Made by a program: the position numbers and the translations under genes. From Reyranella sp. (lineage in GTDB: Bacteria > Pseudomonadota > Alphaproteobacteria > Reyranellales > Reyranellaceae), in contig JAIEOV010000086.1 of the NCBI GenBank assembly GCA_019750135.1, positions 1 to 42,056 of the forward strand: a stretch of DNA of 42,056 nucleotides, in the 5' to 3' direction. This document shows positions 8,007 through 17,219 of the stretch, piece after piece. Each line of letters opens with the position of its first letter. Within the stretch, counting starts at the first letter, position 1. The notes below the pieces were generated by a model. It had not been told where the DNA came from. It ran no database searches and worked only from the letters and a program-made list of their open reading frames with translations.

Positions 8007-9266
8007 ATGAGCAAGTCAGCACGAACAACGAGGCTTTGTAGCGTGGCCGCCGCGGCATCGCTGGCGGCAGCCCTTGCAGCAGCCCTGGCGGTGTCACCGG
8101 CACAGGCGCAGCAGCCGCCGATCAAGGTCGGCCTGCTCGAGGACGTGTCGGGCGACATCGCCCTGATGGGCAAGCCCAAGCTCAACGGCTCTCTGCTGGC
8201 GGTCGAGGAGATCAACAATGCCGGCGGCATCATGGGCCGCAAGATCGAGCTCGTTCATCTCGATCCGCAGATGGACAATGCGCGCTATCAGGAGTTCGCG
8301 CGGCGCCTGCTGCAGCGCGACAAGGTCGACGTGCTGATCGGCGGCATCACCAGCGCCTCGCGCGAGGCCATCCGCCCGATCGTCAACAAAACCGACGTGC
8401 CGTACTTCTACACCAACCAGTACGAAGGCGGCGTGTGCGACGCCAGCACCATCAGCATCGGCGCCGTGCCCGAGCAGCAGTTCTCGACCCTGATCCCGTG
8501 GATGACCGAGACCTTCGGCAAGAAGGTCTACACCATCGCCGCCGACTACAATTTCGGCCAGCTCTCGGCCGAATGGACGCGCGACCTGATGAAGAAGCAG
8601 GGCGGCCAGGTGATCGGCGAGGAGTTCATCCCGCTCGGCGTCTCGCAGTTCGGCCAGACCATCCAGAACATCCAGAAGGCCAATCCCGACTGGATCATGA
8701 CCCTGAATGTCGGCGCCTCGCAGGACTCGTTCTTCGAGCAGGCCGCCGCCGCCAAGCTCGCCTACCCGATGGGCAGCTCGATCAAGGTCATGCTCGGCTT
8801 CGAGCACAAGCGCTTCCCGCCGCCCGCGCTGGCCAAGATGCACGCCACCGCCAACTGGTTCGAGGAGATCGACACGCCGGCCGCCAACGACTTCAAGAAG
8901 CGCTGGCGCGCCAAGTTCCCGAATGAGGCCTACATCAACGACATGGGCTACAACGCCTACACCGCGCTCTACATGTACAAGGCGCTCGTCGAGAAGGCGA
9001 AGTCGACCAAGAAGGCCGACCTGCGCAAGGTCATCGCCACCGGAGAAGCCTGCATCGAAGCGCCGGAGGGCAAGATCTGCATCGATCCCAAGAGCCAGCA
9101 CACCTCGCATCAGATGCGGCTGATCGGCGTCAATCCCGACCACTCCGTGCGGGTGATCAAGGACTTCGGCCTGATCCAGCCCTACTGGCTGGGCGAGGTC
9201 GGCTGCGACCTGACCAAGAACGATCCGAAGACGCAGTATTCGCCGAGCAACCTGCCGAAGAAGTAG
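8007..9266 (+). CDS. Amide/urea-type ABC transporter substrate-binding protein
   Basis: A 419-residue periplasmic binding protein of the Leu/amide/urea class. An N-terminal signal peptide (hydrophobic alanine-rich stretch, likely cleavage after PAQA) is followed by IKVGLLEDVSGD and the ligand-domain segment GGITSASREA. It is homologous over most of its length to the regulator AmiC at 2541, which lacks the signal peptide. The ATG at 8007 follows AAGGAGGAG; an in-frame GTG at 7986 lacks such a site and would bury the signal peptide. It is followed by two permeases and two ATPases, so it is the capture component of this importer. A ligand of amide or urea type is inferred from context. Confidence 0.87.
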   Translation: MSKSARTTRLCSVAAAASLAAALAAALAVSPAQAQQPPIKVGLLEDVSGDIALMGKPKLNGSLLAVEEINNAGGIMGRKIELVHLDPQMDNARYQEFARRLLQRDKVDVLIGGITSASREAIRPIVNKTDVPYFYTNQYEGGVCDASTISIGAVPEQQFSTLIPWMTETFGKKVYTIAADYNFGQLSAEWTRDLMKKQGGQVIGEEFIPLGVSQFGQTIQNIQKANPDWIMTLNVGASQDSFFEQAAAAKLAYPMGSSIKVMLGFEHKRFPPPALAKMHATANWFEEIDTPAANDFKKRWRAKFPNEAYINDMGYNAYTALYMYKALVEKAKSTKKADLRKVIATGEACIEAPEGKICIDPKSQHTSHQMRLIGVNPDHSVRVIKDFGLIQPYWLGEVGCDLTKNDPKTQYSPSNLPKK

Positions 9267-9289
9267 TGTTGCCGTCGACCCCGATCATC

Positions 9290-9313
9290 CCGGCGCGCCT
9301 CTGGGCGCGCCGG
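9290..9313 (+). repeat. Perfect hairpin between binding protein and permease genes
   Basis: CCGGCGCGCC (9290-9299) and GGCGCGCCGG (9304-9313) are perfect inverted repeats with a four-base loop TCTG. No run of T follows, so it is not a typical terminator. It begins 24 bases after the binding-protein stop and ends 25 bases before the permease start, the position where hairpins stabilise the upstream message in other importer operons. Confidence 0.6.
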
Positions 9314-9338
9314 TCCGCGTCCATCGAGTCCGTGCGCC

Positions 9339-10205
9339 ATGTTCGCTGAAGCCTTCTCGATCGCGTTCCAGTTCGCCGACGTCTTCGCCTTCCTGATCCT
9401 CGCCGCCGCCGGGCTCGCCATCATTTTCGGGATGATGGGCATCATCAACATGGCGCACGGCGAGTTCATCACGTGCGGGATCTACGTCACCGTGATCGCC
9501 GTGCAGCACGGCGTGCCGCTGCCGCTCGCCCAGGCGCTCGGCGCAGTGTCGGCGGGCCTGGTCGGCATCGCCCTCGAGCGCACCATCATCCGGCATCTCT
9601 ACCATCGTCCGCTCGATTCCATCCTGGCGACCTGGGGCATCAGCCTGATGGTCACCCAGGGCATGCTGGTCGTGCTGGGCTCGAGTTGGCAGGGCATCGG
9701 CACGCCGCTCGGCAGCTTCAAGGTCGGCGACTACACCTTCTCGGCCTATCGCCTGGTGCTGTTCGGCGCCGCCGTCGGCGTGCTGGCCGGCCTCTACCTC
9801 ATCTTCATGCGCACCGGCTATGGCGTGATGGCGCGGGCGACGATGCAGAATGCGGCGATGGCCAAGGCGCTCGGCGTGCGCACCGAGCGCATGTATGCGA
9901 TCAGCTTCGGCCTCGGCGCGGCGCTGGCCGGGCTGTGCGGCGCGCTCTATGCGCCAACCATGACGCTGATCCCGACCATGGGCATCACCTTCATCATCGA
10001 ATCGTTCGTCACCGTCGTGGTGGGCGGCGCCAATGTCCTGCTCGGCACCGCGCCGGCCGGCATCCTGCTCGCGGTCGTGCGCACGGCGCTCAACGCCTGG
10101 TACGGCCAGATCGCCGGCCAGATCGGCCTCCTGATCACCGTCATCATCGTCATCCGGATCCTGCCCGAGGGCGTTTCCGGCTGGCTGTCGCGCCGGGAGC
10201 GCTAG
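9339..10205 (+). CDS. Branched-chain-type ABC transporter permease (LivH/UrtB type)
   Basis: A 288-residue integral membrane protein of the LivH class with about eight hydrophobic segments. It carries the family segment INMAHGEFI near residue 34 and FIIESFVTVVVGGANVLLG towards the C-terminus. It forms half of the membrane channel with the next gene product. The ATG at 9339 has a weak ribosome binding site, and the hairpin just upstream may reduce expression relative to the binding protein. Substrate inferred from the operon: amides or urea. Confidence 0.88.
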   Translation: MFAEAFSIAFQFADVFAFLILAAAGLAIIFGMMGIINMAHGEFITCGIYVTVIAVQHGVPLPLAQALGAVSAGLVGIALERTIIRHLYHRPLDSILATWGISLMVTQGMLVVLGSSWQGIGTPLGSFKVGDYTFSAYRLVLFGAAVGVLAGLYLIFMRTGYGVMARATMQNAAMAKALGVRTERMYAISFGLGAALAGLCGALYAPTMTLIPTMGITFIIESFVTVVVGGANVLLGTAPAGILLAVVRTALNAWYGQIAGQIGLLITVIIVIRILPEGVSGWLSRRER

Positions 10206-10212
10206 GACCGCC

Positions 10213-11310
10213 ATGTCGATGCTGCGCAAGCTGAACGGACCGCAGACCATGGGCAACGGCCGCGCCTTCTGGGCCGGGTTCGCCGCGATGCTCGTGATCG
10301 CGCTCCTCTATCCGGCGGTGTCCGATCCCTACGACGTCGGCAACGTTGCCTATCTCCTGATCTTCACCCTGACGGCGCTCGGCCTCTCGCTGATGTGGGG
10401 CTACACCGGCATGTTCTCGTTCGGCCAGACGGCGTTCTTCGGCGTGGCGGGCTACAGCTACGGCGTGCTGTCGATCAACCTGGCCGCCAGCGGCGCCATG
10501 ACCCTGCTGTGCCTGCTGGGCGCCATCGCGGTGGCGGCGCTGTTCGCCCTGCTGCTGGGCTATTTCCTGATCTACGGCCGGGTCAGCGGCGTGTTCTTCG
10601 GCATCGTGACCTTCGCCACGACCTTGGCGCTGGCGGCCTTCTTCGGCCAGACCGCCGGCCCGGAATGGGCGATCGGCCAGGCGCGCTTCAACGGCTTCAA
10701 CGGCATGATCGGCATGCCGCCGCTCGAGCTGCCGTGGCCTGGCGAGGTGATCGTCCTCGAAGGCAGTGCGCTCTACTACTTCGTCCTCGGGCTGCTGCTC
10801 GTGATCTATCTCGGCCTGCGCGTGCTGGTGAACAGCCGCTTTGGCAACGTGCTCGTCGCCATCCGCGAGGATCCGCTGCGCACCGAGCTGCTGGGCTACG
10901 ACGTGCGCAAGTACCAGCTCGTGGCGTTCGTCATCGGCAGCTCGCTCGCCGCCCTGAGCGGCGGCCTCTACACGGCCTGGGGCCAGTTCATCCCGCCGGC
11001 GTCGATGGGCCTGCCGGCGGCCGCCATGCCGATCATCTGGGTGGCGTTCAGCGGCCGCCAGGACCTCACGGCGACGATGGTCGGCACGTTCCTGCTGCTG
11101 CTGATGTTCCAGACCATCACGGTCTATAGCCAGCAATATGCCCTCATCCTCATGGGCTTCCTGCTGCTGCTCACGGTGCTGCTCGTGCCCTCGGGCTTCG
11201 TGTATGGCATCGGCCGCTCCCTCAGCCAGATCGGCCGGCGCGCCAAGTCAGGGATGGGGCCGGAGACGGAGCCGGCGCTGGGGGCGCGGGCGGAGAGGCC
11301 GTCGTCATGA
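10213..11310 (+). CDS. Branched-chain-type ABC transporter permease (LivM/UrtC type)
   Basis: A 365-residue integral membrane protein with around ten hydrophobic segments, LivM class. Typical segments are LMWGYTGMFSFGQTAFFGVA (near 61-80) and the cytoplasmic loop VAIREDPLRTELLGYDV, which contacts the ATPases in this family. It begins eight bases after the first permease and overlaps the ATPase gene by four bases (ATGA). The hydrophilic C-terminal tail of about 25 residues is rich in Arg, Glu and Gly. Confidence 0.88.
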   Translation: MSMLRKLNGPQTMGNGRAFWAGFAAMLVIALLYPAVSDPYDVGNVAYLLIFTLTALGLSLMWGYTGMFSFGQTAFFGVAGYSYGVLSINLAASGAMTLLCLLGAIAVAALFALLLGYFLIYGRVSGVFFGIVTFATTLALAAFFGQTAGPEWAIGQARFNGFNGMIGMPPLELPWPGEVIVLEGSALYYFVLGLLLVIYLGLRVLVNSRFGNVLVAIREDPLRTELLGYDVRKYQLVAFVIGSSLAALSGGLYTAWGQFIPPASMGLPAAAMPIIWVAFSGRQDLTATMVGTFLLLLMFQTITVYSQQYALILMGFLLLLTVLLVPSGFVYGIGRSLSQIGRRAKSGMGPETEPALGARAERPSS

Positions 11311-12018
11311 CGGCCATCCTGCAGACCCGTGCGCTCGGCAAGCATTTCGGCGGCCTGTCGGCCGTCTCGGATGTGAATCTCGAGGTCGCCGCCGGCGAGA
11401 TCCACTGCCTGATCGGGCCCAACGGCGCCGGCAAGAGCACGCTGTTCAAGCTGGTGGCCGGAACCTATGCGCCGTCGGATGGCGAGGTGTTGTTCCGCGG
11501 CGAGAATGTCACGCGGCGCAAGACCTACGAGAGGGTCGAACGGGGCATGAGCGTCAAGCTCCAGGTCCCCAGTGTCTTCCGCGAGCTTCCGGTGGCCCAG
11601 AACCTCGAGATCGCACTGCAGCGCAAATCGTCGGGCCAGGCTCTCGAACGGGAGAAGCGGCGCCTGCTCGAGTTCCTGCAGCTGCAGGACGATGCCGACA
11701 GGCCGGCCGGCATCCTCTCGCACGGCCAGCAGCAGTGGCTGGAGATCGGCATGGCGGTTGCCCTCGAGCCGGCGCTCCTGCTGCTCGATGAGCCGACAGC
11801 GGGCATGTCGCCCGTCGAGACGGAGCGGACCGGCGAGATGATCAAGCGTCTCAATGCCGAGGGCATGACGATGCTCGTGGTCGAGCACGACATGACGTTC
11901 GTGCGCCAGATCGCGCAGCGCATCACCGTGCTGCATCTCGGCCGCGTCTTCGCCCAGGGCGGCATCGACGCCATCATTGCCGATCCGCGTGTCGAGGAGA
12001 TCTACCTGGGCAAGGGCC

Positions 12019-12029
<11 letters not shown>
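11307..12029 (+). CDS. ABC transporter ATP-binding protein (LivG type)
   Basis: A 240-residue ATPase. Walker A is GPNGAGKST (37-45), the signature motif is LSHGQ (137-141, a His replacing the usual second residue Gly), and Walker B is LLLLDEP (157-163). The switch His lies in VVEHDM. It drives import with the partner ATPase encoded next. The ATG overlaps the permease stop, and its own end overlaps the next start by 11 bases, so the ATPases are translationally coupled. Confidence 0.9.
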
Positions 12030-12732
<703 letters not shown>

Positions 12733-12747
12733 CCGCGCGGGATCGCC

Positions 12748-14343
12748 CTACCTTTCCAGCCAGACGTCCTCGAAGCGCCAGTTGTTGTAGATGCTGTTGC
12801 TGTGGATCGTCACGTTCTTGACCTGCGGCTGCCAGCACGCAGCGGCGCGGCCGTAGAAGATGATCGGTCGTGCGATCTCGGCCTGCAGCTTGTGGTCGAT
12901 GTCCCACACCATCTGCTGTCGCTTCTTGGGATCGAGCTCGCGCGACTGCGCCTGGAACAGCTTGGTCATCTCGTCGTTGCAGTAGCCGTTGTAGTTGCGC
13001 AGCGAGCCGCAGCCGTAGTTCTCGAAGAGCGCCACGTCCGGATCGTCGACCGCCACGCCCGAGAGGTTCAGGGCGACCACGTAGTCCTTCTTGAAAACGC
13101 GGTTGTAGTAGATGGCGGTGTCGATGATCTCGAGCTCGCCGTCGACATAGACCTGCTTCAGCTGGTCGATCAGGATCACCGCCGGGTCCTTGAAGGTGGC
13201 GATGTTGCGCGTGCTGACCTTGATCTTCAGCCGCTTGTCGGGGCCGTAGCCCGCCTCCTGCATCAGCTTGCGCGCTTCCTCGCGCGCCTTGGCGACGTCG
13301 CCGTAGCCCGGCAGGTCCTTCATCATCTCCGGCGTCATGCCCCAGCCGCCGTCGGGCGGCGGCAGCATGATGCCCGCCATCTTGTCCTCGCCTTCGCTCA
13401 GGATGTCGATGAACGACTTGCGGTCGAGCGTCAGCGCCAGGGCGCGGCGGATTTTGGGATCGTTGAACGGCGGCGCCTCGGCATTGATGATCAGGTTGGT
13501 GCTGACGCCGCTCTCGCGCATCGTGCACTGCGCCTGCGGCGCGTCCTTGCGGATGTTCTTCAGCAGCGGCACCGAGACGTCGGACGGGAAGGTCATGTCC
13601 TGTTTGCCGGCGATGAAGGCCAGCATGCGCGTGCCGCGATCGGGCAGGATGGTGAACTCGATGCCGTCGAGATAGGGCATCCCCTTCTTCCAGTAGTCCG
13701 GGTTCTTCACCAGTTTGATGCCCTCGTTCATCTTGAACTCGGCGAGCTTGAACGGGCCGGTGCCGACCGGCCGGCGCCGCATCTGGTCGGGCGGCACGTG
13801 GCAGGGATAGATCGGCGTATAGCCCGAGGCGAGCAGCGCCAGCAGCGAAGGCTGCGGCGCCTTGAGATGGAAGGTCGCCTGGGTGTCTGAATCGGCGGTG
13901 ACCTTCTCGACGTTGGTCCACCACGCCGAGCGCGGATTGCGCCGGAGCTTGCTCTCGCTCTCGCCGCCCAGCAGCAGGTCGAAGGTGCAGGCGACGTCCT
14001 TGGCGCTGAACGGCTTGCCGTCGTGCCACTTCACGCCCTCGCGCACGGTGAAGACCAGCTTGGTGTTGTCGTTCGTCCAGCTCCACTTGGTGGCGAGGTC
14101 GGGCACGATCGAATCGAGGCTGTTCTTGGCCACGTGCTGGTCGAACATCACGAGGTTGTTGTAGAGCGACATGAACGGCACGGCGACCGACACCGTCGCC
14201 TCCTCGTGGATCGAGGCGCTGGGCGGCGAGTCCATGTGCTGGATCCTGAGCACGCCGCCCGTCTTCTGGGCGAGCGCGGGGCTCGCCACGGCGAGCGCGA
14301 GCAAAACGGCGAGGCCGCCGACGCGGCGGGTCTTGGTACTCAT
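12748..14343 (-). CDS. Oligopeptide-type ABC transporter substrate-binding protein (SBP family 5)
   Basis: A 531-residue periplasmic binding protein with a clear signal peptide ending in SPALAQ. Family-5 features are GGVLRI at the mature N-terminus, FTVREGVKWHDGKPFSAKDV (the family signature), and GTGPFKL. Ligands in this family are peptides, dipeptides, nickel or small organic solutes; nothing narrows it here. No cognate permease or ATPase genes adjoin it, so it is an orphan component in this window. The ATG at 14343 is preceded by GGGGGAA. It lies downstream of the TPM genes on the same strand, 65 bases away. Confidence 0.88.
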   Translation of the reverse strand: MSTKTRRVGGLAVLLALAVASPALAQKTGGVLRIQHMDSPPSASIHEEATVSVAVPFMSLYNNLVMFDQHVAKNSLDSIVPDLATKWSWTNDNTKLVFTVREGVKWHDGKPFSAKDVACTFDLLLGGESESKLRRNPRSAWWTNVEKVTADSDTQATFHLKAPQPSLLALLASGYTPIYPCHVPPDQMRRRPVGTGPFKLAEFKMNEGIKLVKNPDYWKKGMPYLDGIEFTILPDRGTRMLAFIAGKQDMTFPSDVSVPLLKNIRKDAPQAQCTMRESGVSTNLIINAEAPPFNDPKIRRALALTLDRKSFIDILSEGEDKMAGIMLPPPDGGWGMTPEMMKDLPGYGDVAKAREEARKLMQEAGYGPDKRLKIKVSTRNIATFKDPAVILIDQLKQVYVDGELEIIDTAIYYNRVFKKDYVVALNLSGVAVDDPDVALFENYGCGSLRNYNGYCNDEMTKLFQAQSRELDPKKRQQMVWDIDHKLQAEIARPIIFYGRAAACWQPQVKNVTIHSNSIYNNWRFEDVWLER

Positions 14344-14408
14344 TGCTTCCCCCGACTTTTGTTGGGAGGAGCGTAGCGCATCGGCGGGGCGAGTCGAGCC
14401 CGGCAAGG

Positions 14409-15023
14409 TCAGATCAGGTAGATCCTGTCCGGCAACTCCGGCCGGTCGTCGGGCGCGGCGGGGAAGTGCGCCGCCAGCACGTTGGCGCAGCGCTCGATCG
14501 CCACGACGAAGCCGTCGGCGATGCGGCCGTCGCGCAGATGGGCGATCAGCGCATCGACCGCGTCCTGCCACTCGGCCTGGCCGACGCGCGCGGCGATCGC
14601 ATCGTCGGCGACGATGCGCGCATAGCGCTCGGCCAGCGACACGAAGACCAGCACGCCGGTCCGGCCCGCGGTGTTGCCGATGCCCCGCCGCACGAACTGC
14701 TCGAGCGCGGCGCGTTCGGCGATCGTCCGCCGGGTGCCCGCCGGCAGCAGGGCCCAGCGCACGCGCGGCAGGCTGAGCAGCACCGCCAGCACGGCGAACA
14801 CCGCGAGCTGCAGCGACAGGATCGCGAACACCGGCAACGCCGTCAGCCACACCAGCAGCCAGGGCAAAGCGAGCGCCGCCAGGGCGGCCACGAAGATCGG
14901 AAGCGCCGCCGGCTCGGCCGAGCTGCGCGCCAGCACGCAGACGATCTCGCCCGACGTCCGTCGCTCGGCAGCGGCGATGGCGGCTGAGACGCGCCGGCGA
15001 TCGTCGATGGAAAGCACTACCAT
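14409..15023 (-). CDS. TPM-domain membrane protein
   Basis: A 204-residue protein of the TPM (TLP18.3/Psb32/MOLO-1) family. Residues 1-40 and about 105-175 carry the split TPM domain (SGEIVCVLARSS, TGVLVFVSLAERYARIVADD), with two membrane segments at about 41-85. It overlaps the preceding YgcG-like gene by seven bases, forming a three-gene lemA-TPM-TPM unit common in Proteobacteria. The role is poorly known; envelope maintenance is often proposed. Confidence 0.8.
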   Translation of the reverse strand: MVVLSIDDRRRVSAAIAAAERRTSGEIVCVLARSSAEPAALPIFVAALAALALPWLLVWLTALPVFAILSLQLAVFAVLAVLLSLPRVRWALLPAGTRRTIAERAALEQFVRRGIGNTAGRTGVLVFVSLAERYARIVADDAIAARVGQAEWQDAVDALIAHLRDGRIADGFVVAIERCANVLAAHFPAAPDDRPELPDRIYLI

Positions 15024-15781
15024 CGCCCGCTCGCGCCGCCGCCGCCCGACGAGCCGCCGCCGCCGGAGAAGCCACCGCCGCCGTCGGATCCACCGGAGAA
15101 GACATCACCACCGAAACCGCCACGGCCATAGCCGGCCCCGCCACGGCTCATCAGCCTGGCAAACAGGATCGCGCGGAAGGTGGGCGAGATCACCATCAGC
15201 AGCAGGAACACGGCGAAGATGCCAACGCTCAGCCAGTTCACCGGCCCCTGGGCCGGACGCTGGTCGAGCCGCAGCGACGGCCGCTTCGACCATTCGGATT
15301 CATCGGTCGTCAGGACGGTGATGATGTCCTCGACGCCGCGAGCGATGCCGCCGCCATAGTCGCCGGCCTTGAAGCGGGGCGTGATGGCGTTGGAGATGAT
15401 CACCGCCGATAGCGCGTCGGTCAGCGTGCCTTCGAGGCCGTATCCGACCTCAATGCGGACGCGCCGTTCCTTGGGCGCGACCAGCAGCAGCACGCCATTG
15501 TTCTTGTCTTTCTCGCCGAGCTTCCAGAAGCGGAACAGCTCGTTGGCATAAGGCTCGATCTCCTGGCCCTCGAGCGAGCTCACGGTCGCCACCACGAGCT
15601 GGATGCCGGATTTCTGCTCGAGCTCGGTGAGCTTGGGCACCAGCGCGTCCCGCGTATCGTGCGGGATGACGTTGGCCTGGTCGACAATGCGTCCCGTGAG
15701 CGGTGGGAAGGTGAGCGCCAGCGCGCCCACGCTGATGCAAAGCGAAAGGACCAGCGCGAGGCAGAGTCGCGCAGCCCTCAT
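15017..15781 (-). CDS. YgcG-like TPM-domain protein
   Basis: A 254-residue protein with a signal peptide (hydrophobic 5-23), a periplasmic TPM domain (GRIVDQANVI, SGIQLVVATV, NNGVLLLVAPKERRVRIEVG), a membrane segment near 190-210, and a Gly/Ser-rich C-terminal tail that ends in GRW. This is the standard YgcG architecture. The ATG overlaps the lemA stop by four bases and its own end overlaps the next TPM gene, so all three are co-translated. The family is linked to photosystem repair proteins in plastids by fold only; no enzymatic role is shown for bacteria. Confidence 0.85.
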   Translation of the reverse strand: MRAARLCLALVLSLCISVGALALTFPPLTGRIVDQANVIPHDTRDALVPKLTELEQKSGIQLVVATVSSLEGQEIEPYANELFRFWKLGEKDKNNGVLLLVAPKERRVRIEVGYGLEGTLTDALSAVIISNAITPRFKAGDYGGGIARGVEDIITVLTTDESEWSKRPSLRLDQRPAQGPVNWLSVGIFAVFLLLMVISPTFRAILFARLMSRGGAGYGRGGFGGDVFSGGSDGGGGFSGGGGSSGGGGASGRW

Positions 15782-16389
15782 TTGCCGAACTTCACCTGCG
15801 GCGGCCTCTGCGTGTCCTCGTTGGCGGCGAACGTGGCCATCGGCTGGCTGCCGCGGATCCATGCCCAGATCTGGCCAGGGAAGGTCCTGATCTCGGTATT
15901 GTAGGCGCGCACGGCGTCGATGTAGTCGCGCCGCGCTACGGCGATGCGATTCTCGGTGCCCTCGAGCTGCGACTGCAGCGCCAGGAAGTTCTGGTTCGAC
16001 TTCAGGTCGGGATAGTTCTCGCTGATCGCGATCAGCCGGCCGAGCGCGCCGCTCAGCTGGTTTTGGGCGTCCTGGAACTGCTTCAGCTTCTCCGGATCGG
16101 TGAGCTGCGAGGCATCGACCCGTACCTGGGTCGCCCTGGCGCGGGCCTCGACGACGGACGTCAGGACGTCCTTCTCCTGCTTGGCGTAGCCTTCGACGGT
16201 GGCGACGAGGTTGGGAATGAGATCGGCGCGGCGCTGGTAGTTGTTCTGGACGTCCGCCCACTTCGCCTTGGCCTGCTCTTCGAGGGTCGGGATGGTGTTG
16301 TAGCCGCACGAGGCCAGACTCACGAGGCTGAGCGCCGCGGCGAGCAACGTCGCCATCCGAGACCACGGGCGCGGCAAGGTCAGGGTCAT
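15778..16389 (-). CDS. lemA: LemA family lipoprotein
   Basis: A 203-residue LemA-family protein. The N-terminus is a lipoprotein signal (hydrophobic segment then LVSLASC, so Cys near residue 28 would be lipidated). The rest is helical, with the family hallmarks YNTIPTLEEQAKAKWADVQN, RRADLIPNLVATVEGYAKQE and NFLALQSQLEGTENRIAVAR. The chosen ATG at 16389 has GGAGG six bases upstream; the in-frame ATG at 16395 touches the GGAGG and is unlikely. It is first in the lemA-TPM-TPM unit. Confidence 0.87.
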   Translation of the reverse strand: MTLTLPRPWSRMATLLAAALSLVSLASCGYNTIPTLEEQAKAKWADVQNNYQRRADLIPNLVATVEGYAKQEKDVLTSVVEARARATQVRVDASQLTDPEKLKQFQDAQNQLSGALGRLIAISENYPDLKSNQNFLALQSQLEGTENRIAVARRDYIDAVRAYNTEIRTFPGQIWAWIRGSQPMATFAANEDTQRPPQVKFGK

Positions 16390-16468
16390 CACCATCCTCC
16401 AGGGCGCGCCTGCGGCGCATGAGACAGCAAACGTGCCGGACGGCCTGTCGTTCCATGCGGGCGAAACG

Positions 16469-17098
16469 CTACTTGCGGGCCTCCGCGCTCACATCCAGCG
16501 CCGTGATCGCCCGAACCACCTCAAATCCCCTGCGGCGGTACCACCGCGGCACGACGGTGACGCCGACGCGCGCGCGGCAGCCCTCGCAACGCAGCCTGAG
16601 GGTCCTGAGGCTGTGGCCATGCAGGCGATGCCAGTTGGCGTCGCGCGGATCGATCAGCCGCTCGCGGCCACCGGGGCAGGTCGCGAGCAGGCAATAGCCC
16701 AGCGCCGCGAAGTCGCCGATCAGGTAGTCGCCCGTGGTCGTCAGCAGCGGGAAGGGGCCGACGAACGGTTTCGGATCGTCGTCGGCGGGGCCGCGGCAGG
16801 AGCTCGCCTGCTCGTGCGGGCGGAGCTTCTCGTTGCGATAGGGCGGCGTCAGCCGGTAGTGCCCGAGCTTGCCGCACTGACGGCATTGGAAGTCGACGCT
16901 GCCCACGGCCACGGTTTCGAGATCGGGCCGTTCGATCAGATTGATGAAGTGCGTTTCCTTGCAGGGATCGCAGAACACGCTGAGGCTGAAGCCGCGCAGG
17001 CGCAGCATGCCGAAAGTCTCGCGCGGCACTCGCGGCCGCGCGCCCGATCGTTTGGCAGGCACAGCGCGAGGTGAGGGCGGCGACCACAGACGTGACAA
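16469..17098 (-). CDS. Zinc-ribbon protein of unknown function
   Basis: A 209-residue protein with CxxC pairs at Cys43/46 and Cys72/75, and Cys171/174 together with Cys136 and Cys141, enough for two treble or ribbon-type zinc sites. Between them are RLTPPYRNEKLRPHEQ and LIGDFAALGYCLLATCPGGR. There is no signal peptide and no recognised family. The TTG at 17098 is preferred because AAAGGAG lies eight bases upstream; the internal ATG at 17008 has no ribosome binding site, although the first 30 residues are Arg/Pro-rich and look unstructured. It is upstream of lemA on the same strand, separated by 79 bases. Confidence 0.6.
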   Translation of the reverse strand: MSRLWSPPSPRAVPAKRSGARPRVPRETFGMLRLRGFSLSVFCDPCKETHFINLIERPDLETVAVGSVDFQCRQCGKLGHYRLTPPYRNEKLRPHEQASSCRGPADDDPKPFVGPFPLLTTTGDYLIGDFAALGYCLLATCPGGRERLIDPRDANWHRLHGHSLRTLRLRCEGCRARVGVTVVPRWYRRRGFEVVRAITALDVSAEARK

Positions 17099-17219
17099 GG
17101 AAAACGCTCCTTTCGTTGCGTTCGACCCCTGTCATCGATGTTTCATCCCACGGCGCGACTCTTAGCGCCACCCGCATGCGCTGCCGAGTCGAAAGTCATG
17201 CTGGCATTGCTGGCAGCAG

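Noticed and set aside
6290..8242. 650-codon minus-strand frame across the amidase and FmdA genes
   Set aside because: Antisense to three well-identified genes, with no recognisable domain.
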